In this document: piece by piece, positions 16,407 through 24,450 of the stretch
Numbering within the stretch: the stretch's first letter is position 1
Layout: each line of letters begins with the position of its first letter
Assembly: GCA_036881805.1 (NCBI GenBank)
Contig: JBAJNK010000049.1
Location: 1 to 29,106 of the forward strand
Reading direction: 5' to 3'
DNA length: 29,106 nt
From: JANQLC01 sp036881805
GTDB taxonomy: Bacteria > Bacteroidota > Bacteroidia > Flavobacteriales > JANQLC01
Program-made: the position numbers and the translations under genes
Notes under the pieces: model-generated
Database searches by the model: none
What the model was told of the DNA's origin: nothing
Seen by the model: only the letters and a program-made list of their open reading frames with translations

Positions 16407-18218
16407 TCAAACCGAAGGGTTTTTATCGGTCCCTTTCATTTTTTGCTTCAGAGCAGCTAGGGTGTCCAAGTCGCCCAAGCGCGACTTTTCAACACCACCT
16501 TCTCGATTTGCAAGCGTTTTATTATCGGCTTCTCGTTTGCGTGAAACAGCCGTATGCGAGAGTACAATTCTTTTAAATTCCTTGTTGAATTCGATGACGA
16601 CAAAGGCTGCGCGCTCACCTTTACGCAGTTTACCACCATCTTGCTTTTCCAAGTACCGACCGGGTACAAAGGCTTCGATTTTTTCGCCCCCTTCCTCAAA
16701 AATTACGATGGCTCCCTTGTCAAACGCGTCTTTGATGGTCGCCTCGTGCTGGGTGCCCACCGCGTACTTCTCCGCTATTTTGTCCCATGGGTTCTCGGTC
16801 AATTGCTTGTAGCCCAAACTCAACTTACGCCCTTTTACGTCTAATTCCAATACCAAGACATCTACTTCTTGGCCAGCTTGTAGAAATTCGCTCGGATGTT
16901 TGACCTTTTTACCCCAGGAAATATCGGTGATGTGAATCAACCCGTCTATACCTTCTTCCAGCTCTACAAAGGCACCAAAGTGGGTAAAATTGCGGACGAT
17001 GCCTTTGTGCCGGGTACCCACGGCGTATTTATCGGTGATATCCGTCCAGGGGTCTGGTGTCAACTGCTTAAAACCCAGAGACATTTTATGCGCTTCTCTA
17101 TCCAAGTTGAGCACCACAGCGTCTACTTCGTCGCCTACTTCCACAAAATCTTGTGCCGAGCGCAGGTGGGTACTCCACGACATTTCAGAGACGTGTACCA
17201 ATCCTTCTACCCCGGGGGCCACCTCCACAAATGCACCGTAATCGGCGATTACCAATACTTTTCCACTTACTTTATCGCCTGCTTTAATATCGGGGTCAAA
17301 GCTGTCCCAGGGATGGCTTTCCAGCTGTTTGACACCCAATTGGATTTTGGTTTTACCTTCATCAAAATCTAGGATGACCACCTTCAGTTTTTGGTCTAAT
17401 TCGGCTATTTCAGACGGGTGATTGACATGACGCCAAGACAAATCGGTAATGTGTACCAACCCGTCCACACCCCCTAAGTCCACGAACACGCCATAGGAAG
17501 TTATATTTTTAACGCTACCTTCCAGTACCTGACCTTTTTCGAGTTTGGCGATGATCTCTTTTTTCTGTTCTTGGAGGTCGGCTTCGATCAAAGCCTTATG
17601 TGAAACGACGACATTTTTGAATTCGCGATTGATCTTCACCACTTTGAATTCCATGGTTTTTCCAATGTATGAATCGTAGTCGCGGATGGGTTTGACGTCG
17701 ATTTGAGAGCCGGGCAGGAAGGCTTCAATGCCGATGATATCGACGATCATGCCGCCCTTGGTTCTGGATTTGATGCAGCCGTTCATGATTTCACCATCGG
17801 CATAAGCGCGATTTATCTTTTTCCAAGCCTTGATAGATCGAGCCTTGCGGTGTGAGAGCAGCAGCTGACCGGCTTTGTCCTCCAATTTGTCGACCAATAC
17901 GTCGACTCGGTCACCGACTTTTAAGTCGGGATTGTAGCGAAACTCGTTTAAAGAGATAACGCCTTCTGACTTTGAGTGGATGTCTACAATCACTTCACGC
18001 TCGGTCAGTTTGATCACTTGTCCTTCGACCAGCTGCAAGGCGGTCAGCGTCTTTAGATTTTCTTCGTACAGCGATTCCAGGTCCTTGCGATCGGCTTCAT
18101 CGGGGTTTTCCAACTGCTTTTCAAAAGATTCCCAATCGAATTCTTCAGTTGCTACACCAGCCTGAACGGGTTCTTTGGCTACCGAAGTAGTGGGTTCCTC
18201 CTTAGATTCATCGGCCAT
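16407..18218 (-). CDS. rpsA: 30S ribosomal protein S1
   Basis: A 603-residue ribosomal protein S1, which binds single-stranded mRNA and helps initiation on weak ribosome-binding sites. Six S1 (OB-fold) domains can be read in order, roughly at residues 60-130, 140-215, 225-300, 310-385, 397-475 and 485-560. The repeated signature is clearest in domains 3-5, for example GVFVDLGGVDGLVHITDLSW, GAFVEVAPGVEGLVHVSEMSW and GAFVELEEGIDGLIHITDISW. The acidic N-terminal leader (residues 1-55) is typical of Bacteroidota. It lies 52 bp downstream of cmk, the same order as in E. coli, and has its own -7 element at the end of cmk. Confidence 0.96.
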   Translation of the reverse strand: MADESKEEPTTSVAKEPVQAGVATEEFDWESFEKQLENPDEADRKDLESLYEENLKTLTALQLVEGQVIKLTEREVIVDIHSKSEGVISLNEFRYNPDLKVGDRVDVLVDKLEDKAGQLLLSHRKARSIKAWKKINRAYADGEIMNGCIKSRTKGGMIVDIIGIEAFLPGSQIDVKPIRDYDSYIGKTMEFKVVKINREFKNVVVSHKALIEADLQEQKKEIIAKLEKGQVLEGSVKNITSYGVFVDLGGVDGLVHITDLSWRHVNHPSEIAELDQKLKVVILDFDEGKTKIQLGVKQLESHPWDSFDPDIKAGDKVSGKVLVIADYGAFVEVAPGVEGLVHVSEMSWSTHLRSAQDFVEVGDEVDAVVLNLDREAHKMSLGFKQLTPDPWTDITDKYAVGTRHKGIVRNFTHFGAFVELEEGIDGLIHITDISWGKKVKHPSEFLQAGQEVDVLVLELDVKGRKLSLGYKQLTENPWDKIAEKYAVGTQHEATIKDAFDKGAIVIFEEGGEKIEAFVPGRYLEKQDGGKLRKGERAAFVVIEFNKEFKRIVLSHTAVSRKREADNKTLANREGGVEKSRLGDLDTLAALKQKMKGTDKNPSV

Positions 18219-18265
18219 AATTAAAAGGTTTGCGTCCCGCTGTGGGAGCGATTTGACTTCATTTG

Positions 18266-18273
18266 CAAATTTA
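18266..18273 (-). promoter_or_regulatory. -7 promoter element for rpsA
   Basis: Read on the minus strand this is TAAATTTG, matching TAnnTTTG, placed at the last codon of cmk. It would give a leader of about 43 nt before the rpsA ATG at 18218, allowing rpsA to be transcribed separately from lon-cmk. No clear -33 TTG is seen. Confidence 0.4.
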
Positions 18274-18981
18274 CGATTTGTTTTTCGATTTACCCCTTTG
18301 ATACCGCATTTTGTACACGGCCAGTCGCATCGCCTTTTGCAGTTGCGCCGCTTGACTCAAGTGGGAATTATCGATTTCGATGGCATCTGCAGCTTTTACC
18401 AGGGGCCCGTGCACCCGAGTGGTATCCATTTCATCCCGTTTTTTTAGATCTCCCAAAACCTGGGCCAAAGTCACTTGCTGTCCTTTGGCCACCAACTCAT
18501 CACGCCGCCGGCGGGCGCGAATTTCAGGTGAGGCGGTCACAAATAATTTGAGCTCTGCATCGGGAAAGACGACGGTCCCGATATCTCTCCCATCCATGAC
18601 CACCGCTTTGGCCTGACCCATGGCTTGCTGCACCGCTATCAAATGCGAACGGACTTCCGGTATTTTGGCTACTTCGCTCACATGGGTAGAGACTTTCACA
18701 CCGCGAATTTCAGCTGTTACATCTTTGCCGTTGAGAAAAATCGCCTCCCGACCGGAAGCGGTCTTTTTGCATTTCAAATCGATCTGTCCCAGCGAAGCGA
18801 CTAAACCCGCTTCATCCAATCGCTTGCCGAACAGCCCGTGCCTCAATGCAAAGAGTGTCACCGCGCGATACATGGCGCCGGAGTCCACATAGGTGTAGTT
18901 TAGTCTTTGGGCCAATTGTCTCGCTAAGGTGCTCTTTCCAGCGGCAGAAAACCCGTCGATGGCGATCGTTATCCGTTTCAC
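18271..18981 (-). CDS. cmk: Cytidylate kinase
   Basis: A 236-residue (d)CMP kinase, which makes (d)CDP from (d)CMP and ATP. The P-loop GFSAAGKST is at residues 10-18, followed by the family motif YVDSGAMYRAVT near 31-42. Later blocks are VMDGRDIGTVVFPDAELKLF near 133-152 and RRRRDEL near 163 (lid). The length is normal for a bacterial Cmk. Its start overlaps the lon stop by 4 bases, so lon and cmk are probably co-translated, and rpsA follows. The last residues are basic and unconserved. No damage is seen. Confidence 0.94.
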   Translation of the reverse strand: MKRITIAIDGFSAAGKSTLARQLAQRLNYTYVDSGAMYRAVTLFALRHGLFGKRLDEAGLVASLGQIDLKCKKTASGREAIFLNGKDVTAEIRGVKVSTHVSEVAKIPEVRSHLIAVQQAMGQAKAVVMDGRDIGTVVFPDAELKLFVTASPEIRARRRRDELVAKGQQVTLAQVLGDLKKRDEMDTTRVHGPLVKAADAIEIDNSHLSQAAQLQKAMRLAVYKMRYQRGKSKNKS

Positions 18982-21431
18982 CAGCGTTTTCTATCCTGTC
19001 TCAACCGCTGCTTTAAAAGTGCTATATCCAAGGCCTGTTGCATCTCATCCACATAGTGAAAGCGCAGGCCTTTGACGTAACTCGGCTTGATCTCTGCTAC
19101 GTCTTTTCGATTTTCAGCAGAGAGTATGATATCTCTGATGTCCGCGCGTTTGGCAGCCAATATTTTTTCCTTGATACCCCCGACGGGCAGCACTCTCCCG
19201 CGCAGGGTAATCTCACCGGTCATGGCGAGATGGGATTTGACCCTTCGCCGTGTAAAGGAAGAAGTCATCGAAGTCAGCATCGCAATACCGGCTGAAGGGC
19301 CGTCCTTAGGGGTAGCGCCTTCCGGCACATGGATGTGAATATTGCACTTCTCCAGCGAATCTCGATCTATTCCCAAGTCCGCTGCGTGGGCTTTGATGTA
19401 TTCCAAAGCGATGGTCGCGGATTCTTTCATCACCTTACCGAGGTTACCCGTCAAGCTCAGCTTTCCCGATCCCTTGCTCAAAATGGATTCGATAAACAAG
19501 ATATCACCCCCGACCGAAGTCCAAGCCAAGCCCGTCACCACACCTGGGGTTCGGTTGTGTTCGTATTTGGGCGTGTACTCGGGTGTACCCAACACCCCCT
19601 CGATATCTCTATCCATCATTTTCACGGTGTACGCCTGTGACTTGGCGATGGACTTGGCCGCATGGCGCAGCAGTTTTGAAATGCGTTTCTCCAGCGTTCG
19701 CACGCCGGACTCTCGGGTGTATCCTTCGATGATTTTTTCGATTTGGCATTTACCCAATTTTAAATCTTTGGATGTTAAGCCGTGTGCTTTTAATTGCTTG
19801 GGTAGCAAATGTCTTTTGGCGATTTCCACTTTTTCCGCCAGGGTGTAACCGCTCACTTCGATGATTTCCATACGGTCGCGCAAGGCAGGCTGAATGCCTG
19901 CTACATTGTTGGCCGTAGCGACGAAGAGAATGCGAGATAGGTCGTAGGGCTCTTCCAAAAAATTGTCGTAGAATTCCGTATTTTGTTCCGGGTCCAATAC
20001 TTCGAGCATAGCCGATGAGGGGTCACCGTGACCGCGCTGTCCCATTTTATCGATCTCATCCAATACGAAAACGGGGTTGGATGTGCCGGCTTTCCTTATG
20101 GACTGTAACAGACGTCCCGACATCGCGCCGATATAGGTCTTCCGGTGCCCGCGAATCTCCGATTCATCGTGCAGGCCGCCGAGAGACATGCGCACGTATT
20201 TCCGACCCAAGGCTTCGGCAATAGACTTCCCCAAGGAGGTTTTGCCCACTCCGGGTGGGCCGTACAAGCACAGAATCGGCGATTTCAAATCGTCCTTAAT
20301 CTTCAAAACCGCCAAGTATTCCAAAATGCGTTCTTTCACATCTTCCAATCCGTAGTGGTCGCGGTCTAAGATGCTTTCGGCACGCGCCAAGCAGATTTTA
20401 TCCTCGGTGCATTTTCCCCAGGGTAAATCGAGCATAAATTCCAGGTAATTGCGCTGAACACCGTGTTCGGGTACTTGGGGGTTTATCCGCTGTAGTTTGA
20501 CGAGTTCCTTTTCAAAACGCGCAGCGATCGATTCGGGCCAATCTTTCTTTTGAGCCAGCTCGCGCATATCTTGCAACTCTTGTTCGTAAGACACCGTACC
20601 GAGCTCCTGCTGGATGGTCTTCAGCTGTTGGTGCAAAAAGTATTCGCGCTGCTGCTTGTCCAAATCGCTCTGTACTTTAGAGCGAATGTCGTTTTTGAGT
20701 TCCAGTTTTTGCAACTCGATGGTCAAATGCTTTAAGGTGTGGTTGGCTTTTTGTGTAAAGTCGTTCTCCTCTAACAACTTTTGTTTTTCTACGACGGGCA
20801 GGTCCATGCTAGAGCCTACAAAATTCAATAAAAAGGTGGGACTTTCGATATTTTTTATTGCAAAACCAGAGTCTGACGGAATATTGGGATTGACTTTTAT
20901 AATCTGTAAAGCCATATCTTTAATGGAATCGACCAAGGCCGTAAATTCGACGCTTTCTTTGGACTGGTTTTCTACAACGGGCGTTACCCTAGCCGTAAAG
21001 TACGGGTTTTCACGTACGAACGCCACCACTTTACACTTCTTAATACCCTGTAGGATAACCGTGGTATTGCCGTCGGGCATCTTTAAAAGCTTCACCAAGC
21101 GAGCCATCGTGCCGATCTGAAACAAGTCAGCCGACCTGGGGTTTTCAATGGCGATATCCCTTTGGGAGAACACACCGAGCAAGCGCTTACCTTCGTACAC
21201 CTCTCTGAGCAGCTGAATGGACTTGTCGCGCCCTGCCGTAATCGGGATAACCACGCCAGGGAACAGGACTGTGTTTCGGATGGGTAATACGGGCAGTTCC
21301 TCAGGCAGGTGTTGCTTGCCCATCTCCGCCTCGTCTTCCTTGCTCAACAGGGGGATGAACTCCGCATTTTGATCTATGGCATCCCCGAGTGACAAATTGT
21401 CAAATACTATATGAAACCCTTCCTTACCCAT
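18978..21431 (-). CDS. lon: ATP-dependent protease Lon
   Basis: An 817-residue Lon (endopeptidase La), the hexameric AAA+ protease that degrades misfolded and regulatory proteins. The N-terminal substrate-binding domain spans about 45-250 (LPVLPIRNTVLFPGVVIPI). The AAA+ domain carries Walker A GPPGVGKTS at 391-399 and Walker B FVLDEID at 455-461. The protease domain has the catalytic dyad Ser713 (PKDGPSAGIAM) and Lys754 (VLPVGGIKEK). The ATG at 21431 precedes a roughly 45-residue acidic leader of the kind common in Bacteroidota. It is followed directly by cmk with a 4-base overlap. The 139-bp upstream gap has no clear -7 element but holds a short palindrome at 21493-21505. Confidence 0.96.
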   Translation of the reverse strand: MGKEGFHIVFDNLSLGDAIDQNAEFIPLLSKEDEAEMGKQHLPEELPVLPIRNTVLFPGVVIPITAGRDKSIQLLREVYEGKRLLGVFSQRDIAIENPRSADLFQIGTMARLVKLLKMPDGNTTVILQGIKKCKVVAFVRENPYFTARVTPVVENQSKESVEFTALVDSIKDMALQIIKVNPNIPSDSGFAIKNIESPTFLLNFVGSSMDLPVVEKQKLLEENDFTQKANHTLKHLTIELQKLELKNDIRSKVQSDLDKQQREYFLHQQLKTIQQELGTVSYEQELQDMRELAQKKDWPESIAARFEKELVKLQRINPQVPEHGVQRNYLEFMLDLPWGKCTEDKICLARAESILDRDHYGLEDVKERILEYLAVLKIKDDLKSPILCLYGPPGVGKTSLGKSIAEALGRKYVRMSLGGLHDESEIRGHRKTYIGAMSGRLLQSIRKAGTSNPVFVLDEIDKMGQRGHGDPSSAMLEVLDPEQNTEFYDNFLEEPYDLSRILFVATANNVAGIQPALRDRMEIIEVSGYTLAEKVEIAKRHLLPKQLKAHGLTSKDLKLGKCQIEKIIEGYTRESGVRTLEKRISKLLRHAAKSIAKSQAYTVKMMDRDIEGVLGTPEYTPKYEHNRTPGVVTGLAWTSVGGDILFIESILSKGSGKLSLTGNLGKVMKESATIALEYIKAHAADLGIDRDSLEKCNIHIHVPEGATPKDGPSAGIAMLTSMTSSFTRRRVKSHLAMTGEITLRGRVLPVGGIKEKILAAKRADIRDIILSAENRKDVAEIKPSYVKGLRFHYVDEMQQALDIALLKQRLRQDRKRW

Positions 21432-21492
21432 ATTAAAACGCGCCCCTTAGAAAAACATCCGGCAAAACCGACCCCGCTGCGGCTCAGGCAAT

Positions 21493-21505
21493 GCGGGTAA
21501 CCCGC
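21493..21505. repeat. Short palindrome upstream of lon
   Basis: GCGGGTAACCCGC has 6-base arms around a single central base. The same 11-base core CGGGTAACCCG occurs at 28976-28986, after map. It might be an operator or a small hairpin (5-bp stem, 3-base loop); function unknown. Confidence 0.35.
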
Positions 21506-21570
21506 TCCCCACCCTGGCTTTTGCACGTCTTATTGCAGATGGACTCATCATAGAGCAAGAGCTATGCCAA

Positions 21571-21974
21571 TTATTTTATCTCGAGTTGAAAAAGTTTTTC
21601 GCCCTCGAGATAACCCGTCAACACATCTTCAGTGTGAAAAAAGCGGGTATATAAGCGATCAGCGCATTGACTTTTCCTGACATTTGGGCAGTGTTTCCGC
21701 GTTGCACAGCCTGGCCATTTCGATCTAGGTAAAAATTCAAATCCGCCAAATCATACGCGCAAATCCCTACCATTAAATGCTTTGGTTTTTCCCAAGGCAA
21801 TCCCTTTGCCTGTAACTCGCCCTACAGATCGCAAGCCGTAAAATCAATGCCCATACCGACCCGGTTGGCTCGCACCCCGACCGTTGAAAAATCAGGGATA
21901 AAAATGGCCGTTTCTCACGAATAAAAGCCGAGTCGGGATTCATAGTAGCTTCTGCCGACACAAATGATCTTTAT
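21571..21974 (-). pseudogene. Degraded fumarylacetoacetate-hydrolase family gene
   Basis: One minus-strand frame reads IKIICVGRSYYE, a stop, ETAIFIPDFS, then VGMGIDFTACDL, a stop, GELQAKGLPWEKPK, then LADLNFYLDRNGQAVQRGN and IAYIPAFFTLK. These are, in order, conserved segments of FAA-hydrolase (fumarylpyruvate hydrolase, YcgM-like) proteins of about 200 residues. The start is ATA instead of ATG, there are two internal stops (TGA, TAG), and the segment with the metal-binding HYExE residues is missing. After FFTLK the homology shifts frame to DVLTGYLEGEKLFQLEIK and ends at TAA 21571-21573. It begins 3 bp after the stop of the exonuclease gene; the intact pair occurs together in many Bacteroidota. 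Clearly non-functional. Confidence 0.85.
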
Positions 21975-21977
21975 AAC

Positions 21978-22745
21978 CTATCGATTGTGTTTTTTCAACC
22001 TGATGGCGGTGAGCACCTTTTTGGTATAGCGTGGAAATTCGGCGTTTTGCAGCCAGCTGAAGTATCCCCGATCCTTTTCCAATATTTCCGCTACGCTTTT
22101 TCCTTTGTATTTACCGAACAAAAAAATCGCTACACCCGATTCATCCAAGCCGATAAAACCCGCCAAATCCGCTGTTTTTCGCTCAGCGGTGTATGCGCTT
22201 AAAAAATCGATGCCGTTTTCCAGGTCATCGTAGTGCGCGACTTGCGCATCGAGAATTTCAAAGGTAGCCTTCGCATCGACTTCAGCCGAATGGGCACCGC
22301 TCAGTTCTTTATCGCAGTAAAACGCATAGGCTGCCGAAAGGTTTCGGGGCTCCTTTTTAAAGAAGATCACTTGCGCGTCGACCAACTTGTGTCGGTCTAA
22401 GTTGAAATCCTTTCCCACCCGCAAAAATTCTTCTGCCAGGAGCGGCACATCAAAGCGATTGGAGTTGTATCCACCCAAATCCGAGCCTTCTAACAATGAC
22501 GCAATCTCAGGCGCCAATTCCTTAAAAGTCGGCTTATCCGCTACATCTTCATCGGTTATCCCATGTACTTGGGCGGCTTGTTGTGGGATCGGCATTTCCG
22601 GATTGACGAGCCAGGTATGGCTTTCTTCATTCCCATTTGGATACACCTTCAAAATCGATATTTCTACGATTCGATCTTTGGCGAGCTGGGTTCCTGTGGT
22701 TTCCAAATCGAATATGCACAGGGGTCGTGTCAGTTTGAGGTTCAC
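21978..22745 (-). CDS. DnaQ-like 3'-5' exonuclease (DEDDh family)
   Basis: A 255-residue exonuclease of the DnaQ/PolC-epsilon superfamily, which removes nucleotides from 3' ends of DNA or RNA in a two-metal reaction. The catalytic set is Asp13 and Glu15 in IFDLETTG, Asp99 in YNSNRFDVPLL, His152 and Asp157 in GAHSAEVDAKAT. A small C-terminal domain (about 200-250, FGKYKGKSVAEILEKDRGYF) matches the DUF3820-like tail of Bacteroidota homologues. The start is GTG at 22745, giving MNLKLTRPLCIFDLETTG. It could serve as a proofreading subunit or as a free exonuclease; the sequence does not decide. A degraded FAA-hydrolase gene follows directly. Confidence 0.9.
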   Translation of the reverse strand: MNLKLTRPLCIFDLETTGTQLAKDRIVEISILKVYPNGNEESHTWLVNPEMPIPQQAAQVHGITDEDVADKPTFKELAPEIASLLEGSDLGGYNSNRFDVPLLAEEFLRVGKDFNLDRHKLVDAQVIFFKKEPRNLSAAYAFYCDKELSGAHSAEVDAKATFEILDAQVAHYDDLENGIDFLSAYTAERKTADLAGFIGLDESGVAIFLFGKYKGKSVAEILEKDRGYFSWLQNAEFPRYTKKVLTAIRLKKHNR

Positions 22746-22838
22746 TTTGCGTCGGGTTGGCTGTGCAAGTTAGGGGTTTTACCCCAGGTGAAAAAGCGTC
22801 TCGAGCCCCCTCGGTCAAACGATGCACACCCCCTGGCG

Positions 22839-23000
22839 CTAGGCCGCATCACCCATTATTATTACTTCTGCCGGGCTTTTTGATAAGCGATATAAGTCTA
22901 GTGCCTGTTTTCTCCCTTTCCCCGCATTTTCTGGATCGGCGATAAAGTCACTGATGAAATTACTCATGCGCGTAGCGGGAATTTGTGGCAATCGGCCTTT
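22839..23000 (-). pseudogene. C-terminal fragment of a second DUF6434/SAP protein
   Basis: In the frame one base off the GyrI-like gene, 53 codons read KGRLPQIPATRMSNFISDFI, then ADPENAGKGRKQALDLYRL, to a TAG at 22839-22841. This matches the C-terminal part of the intact neighbour at 23283-23891 (KGRLPRIPSTRFNNFITDFL, ADPENEG), with 20 of the first 27 residues identical. Nothing of the N-terminal two thirds is present; upstream of about 23000 the DNA is the GyrI-like gene instead. So this is a truncated paralogue, probably left by a duplication followed by a deletion or illegitimate recombination. Confidence 0.8.
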
Positions 23001-23221
23001 TCGACAGCGGCACTGACATCAAAATGACCTGCATGATCTGATTCATAACCGGAATACACGCCATAAACGGTCTCTCCATTGAGCACCGTCTGGTAAATCT
23101 CTTCGTAGAAGGTCTTCCATAGACCCGGAATCTGGGCCGTCTCCCGGGATTTTTCATTTTCATTCCGGGTTCTGATCGCAATACCAAGCAGATGTTTATG
23201 CTCACAATCAGTCAAATTCAT
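22964..23221 (-). CDS. GyrI-like effector-binding protein, C-terminally truncated
   Basis: An 85-residue product beginning MNLTDCEHKHLLGIAIRTRN and continuing AQIPGLWKTFYEEI and VYGVYSGYESDHAGHFDVSA. This is the first half of the GyrI-like/AraC effector-binding (YdeE-type) domain, a small-molecule-binding fold usually of about 150 residues. From about residue 73 the frame runs into the fragment of a DUF6434 gene read out of phase (ending KFPLRA) and stops at 22964-22966. The second half of the binding fold is missing, so function is doubtful. It may still be translated, since AAGGAG lies 6 bases before the ATG. Best treated as a truncated gene. Confidence 0.7.
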   Translation of the reverse strand: MNLTDCEHKHLLGIAIRTRNENEKSRETAQIPGLWKTFYEEIYQTVLNGETVYGVYSGYESDHAGHFDVSAAVEKADCHKFPLRA

Positions 23222-23227
23222 GGTGTT

Positions 23228-23233
23228 CTCCTT
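23228..23233 (-). promoter_or_regulatory. Strong Shine-Dalgarno site of the GyrI-like gene
   Basis: On the minus strand AAGGAG sits 6 bases before the ATG at 23221. Canonical Shine-Dalgarno sites are uncommon in Bacteroidota and I see none as strong before other genes here, which hints that this gene came from elsewhere. Confidence 0.55.
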
Positions 23234-23282
23234 AAATTGATTTGTTTATTTCCATGCCATACGGCAGTCACACGGCGAATTA

Positions 23283-23891
23283 TCAGGCAGTTTCATTACG
23301 AAAGCTTTTATATTCCTGATAATTTTTCTGGACAGGCATTTTTTTCAGTCTTTCCCATTCGTCCATCGCCTCCTGACGAGTCGCCCCTTCATTTTCGGGA
23401 TCTGCCAGGAAGTCGGTGATGAAATTATTGAATCGGGTTGACGGGATTCTCGGCAGCCTTCCCTTGGTGGTCATCAGCTCATAAAGTCGGTCTATCAATT
23501 CCCGATAGGTAATTTTCCGGTTATTTCTGATCTGTTCCTTACGCCAATCGTTCAGCCAGTACCATTGACCGGATTTGTACGGCAGAGGCCCGTGTTTGCG
23601 TTCGAGTTGCGCCAAGAGAAAATCCTTTGTCGTCCTATCGTCGACATAATTGACCACCCGGCTGTCGAGCCGGAGTAGATCCCGACTCGTGTCATCCCTT
23701 CTATTGGGAACCGCAACCGGCAGCTCACCCGCATAGCCAAATAAACGGGCTTTGATGTGCAATTCGATCTCGTCTTTTTTCAGGTTGCTGACGGCAATGC
23801 CCAAAGACTTGGCAAATCGGCGGAGTTCAGCGGTGTAAAAATATCCATTTTCAAATGCTTCCCGGCTCATGTTCTCATGTAACTTACGCAT
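23283..23891 (-). CDS. SAP-domain / DUF6434 family protein
   Basis: A 202-residue protein. The N-terminal part (about 20-50, YTAELRRFAKSLGI then LKKDEIELHIKARLF) looks like a SAP-type helix-extension-helix, a putative nucleic-acid-binding motif. The C-terminal two thirds contain the conserved DUF6434 stretch: VNYVDDRTTKDFLLAQL, GPLPYKSGQWYWLNDWRKEQ, ITYRELIDRLYELMTTKGRL and NNFITDFLADPENEG. The biochemical role is unknown to me. The start at 23891 or the in-frame ATG at 23870 (MSREAFENGYFY) are both possible; neither has a clear ribosome-binding site. A truncated paralogue lies 283 bp downstream on the same strand, behind the GyrI-like gene. The family assignment is from memory of the motif set. 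Confidence 0.7.
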   Translation of the reverse strand: MRKLHENMSREAFENGYFYTAELRRFAKSLGIAVSNLKKDEIELHIKARLFGYAGELPVAVPNRRDDTSRDLLRLDSRVVNYVDDRTTKDFLLAQLERKHGPLPYKSGQWYWLNDWRKEQIRNNRKITYRELIDRLYELMTTKGRLPRIPSTRFNNFITDFLADPENEGATRQEAMDEWERLKKMPVQKNYQEYKSFRNETA

Positions 23892-23913
23892 ACTCGTACG
23901 GGGTTCGCACAGT

Positions 23914-24339
23914 TTATTTGCCCGGTGTCAGGAAGCTCAGCAGTGCCAGCTCGTAAGAGAGCAAGCCAAAGCCGGAAATGGTTCCGCGACAAGCCGCTGC
24001 CATATAAGACCGACGTCGAAAGAATTCACGCGCACCGACATTTGAGATGTGTACCTCGATCACCGGCGTATCTACGGCTTTTATCGCGTCTGCCAGGGCG
24101 ATGGAAGTATGGGTATACGCGCCCGCATTGAGTAGGATACCATCGCAATCCAAAGCTTTTTCGTGCAGCTGATCGATCAGATCACCCTCTGCGTTGCTCT
24201 GAAAATAAGCGATCTCGTGCTGGCTGTAAAAGCGCCTAAGCGACTCCAAATAGACCAAAAAGTCCGTCACGCCGTACAGCTCGGGTTCGCGCTTACCGAT
24301 TAGATTTAAATTGGGTCCATTGAGGATCAAAAATTTCAT
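23914..24339 (-). CDS. aroQ: Type II 3-dehydroquinate dehydratase
   Basis: A 141-residue type II dehydroquinase, which converts 3-dehydroquinate to 3-dehydroshikimate in the shikimate pathway and works as a dodecamer. The opening MKFLILNGPNLNLIGKREPE is diagnostic, with the active-site Arg17 and Tyr22 (ELYG). SNAEGDLIDQLHE, INAGAYTHTS-like LLNAGAYTHTSIALADAI, and EVHISNVGAREFFRR (catalytic His) follow. A TTG six codons upstream (24357) extends the frame, but ATG 24339 with TAGGCGG just before it gives the family start. It is 111 bp downstream of the phosphatase gene and is not linked to other aro genes here. Intact. Confidence 0.94.
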   Translation of the reverse strand: MKFLILNGPNLNLIGKREPELYGVTDFLVYLESLRRFYSQHEIAYFQSNAEGDLIDQLHEKALDCDGILLNAGAYTHTSIALADAIKAVDTPVIEVHISNVGAREFFRRRSYMAAACRGTISGFGLLSYELALLSFLTPGK

Positions 24340-24450
24340 CCGCCTACTATTATGCAATTGCTGAGCCGCAAGTTTACAAAAATCCCAAGGCTCATAAAAG
24401 CGCGCAAAGTATTCGATTGGTCACCGGCTGTCCACATCGATGGGGTTCAT

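Noticed and set aside
21618..21800. An independent 60-residue gene
   Set aside because: Its sequence is a piece of the FAA-hydrolase pseudogene, in frame with homologous segments on the far side of an internal stop.
22746..22838. A structured RNA or tRNA upstream of the exonuclease
   Set aside because: GC-rich with a small palindrome, but no cloverleaf, no T-loop consensus and no SRP-type motif could be made to fit.
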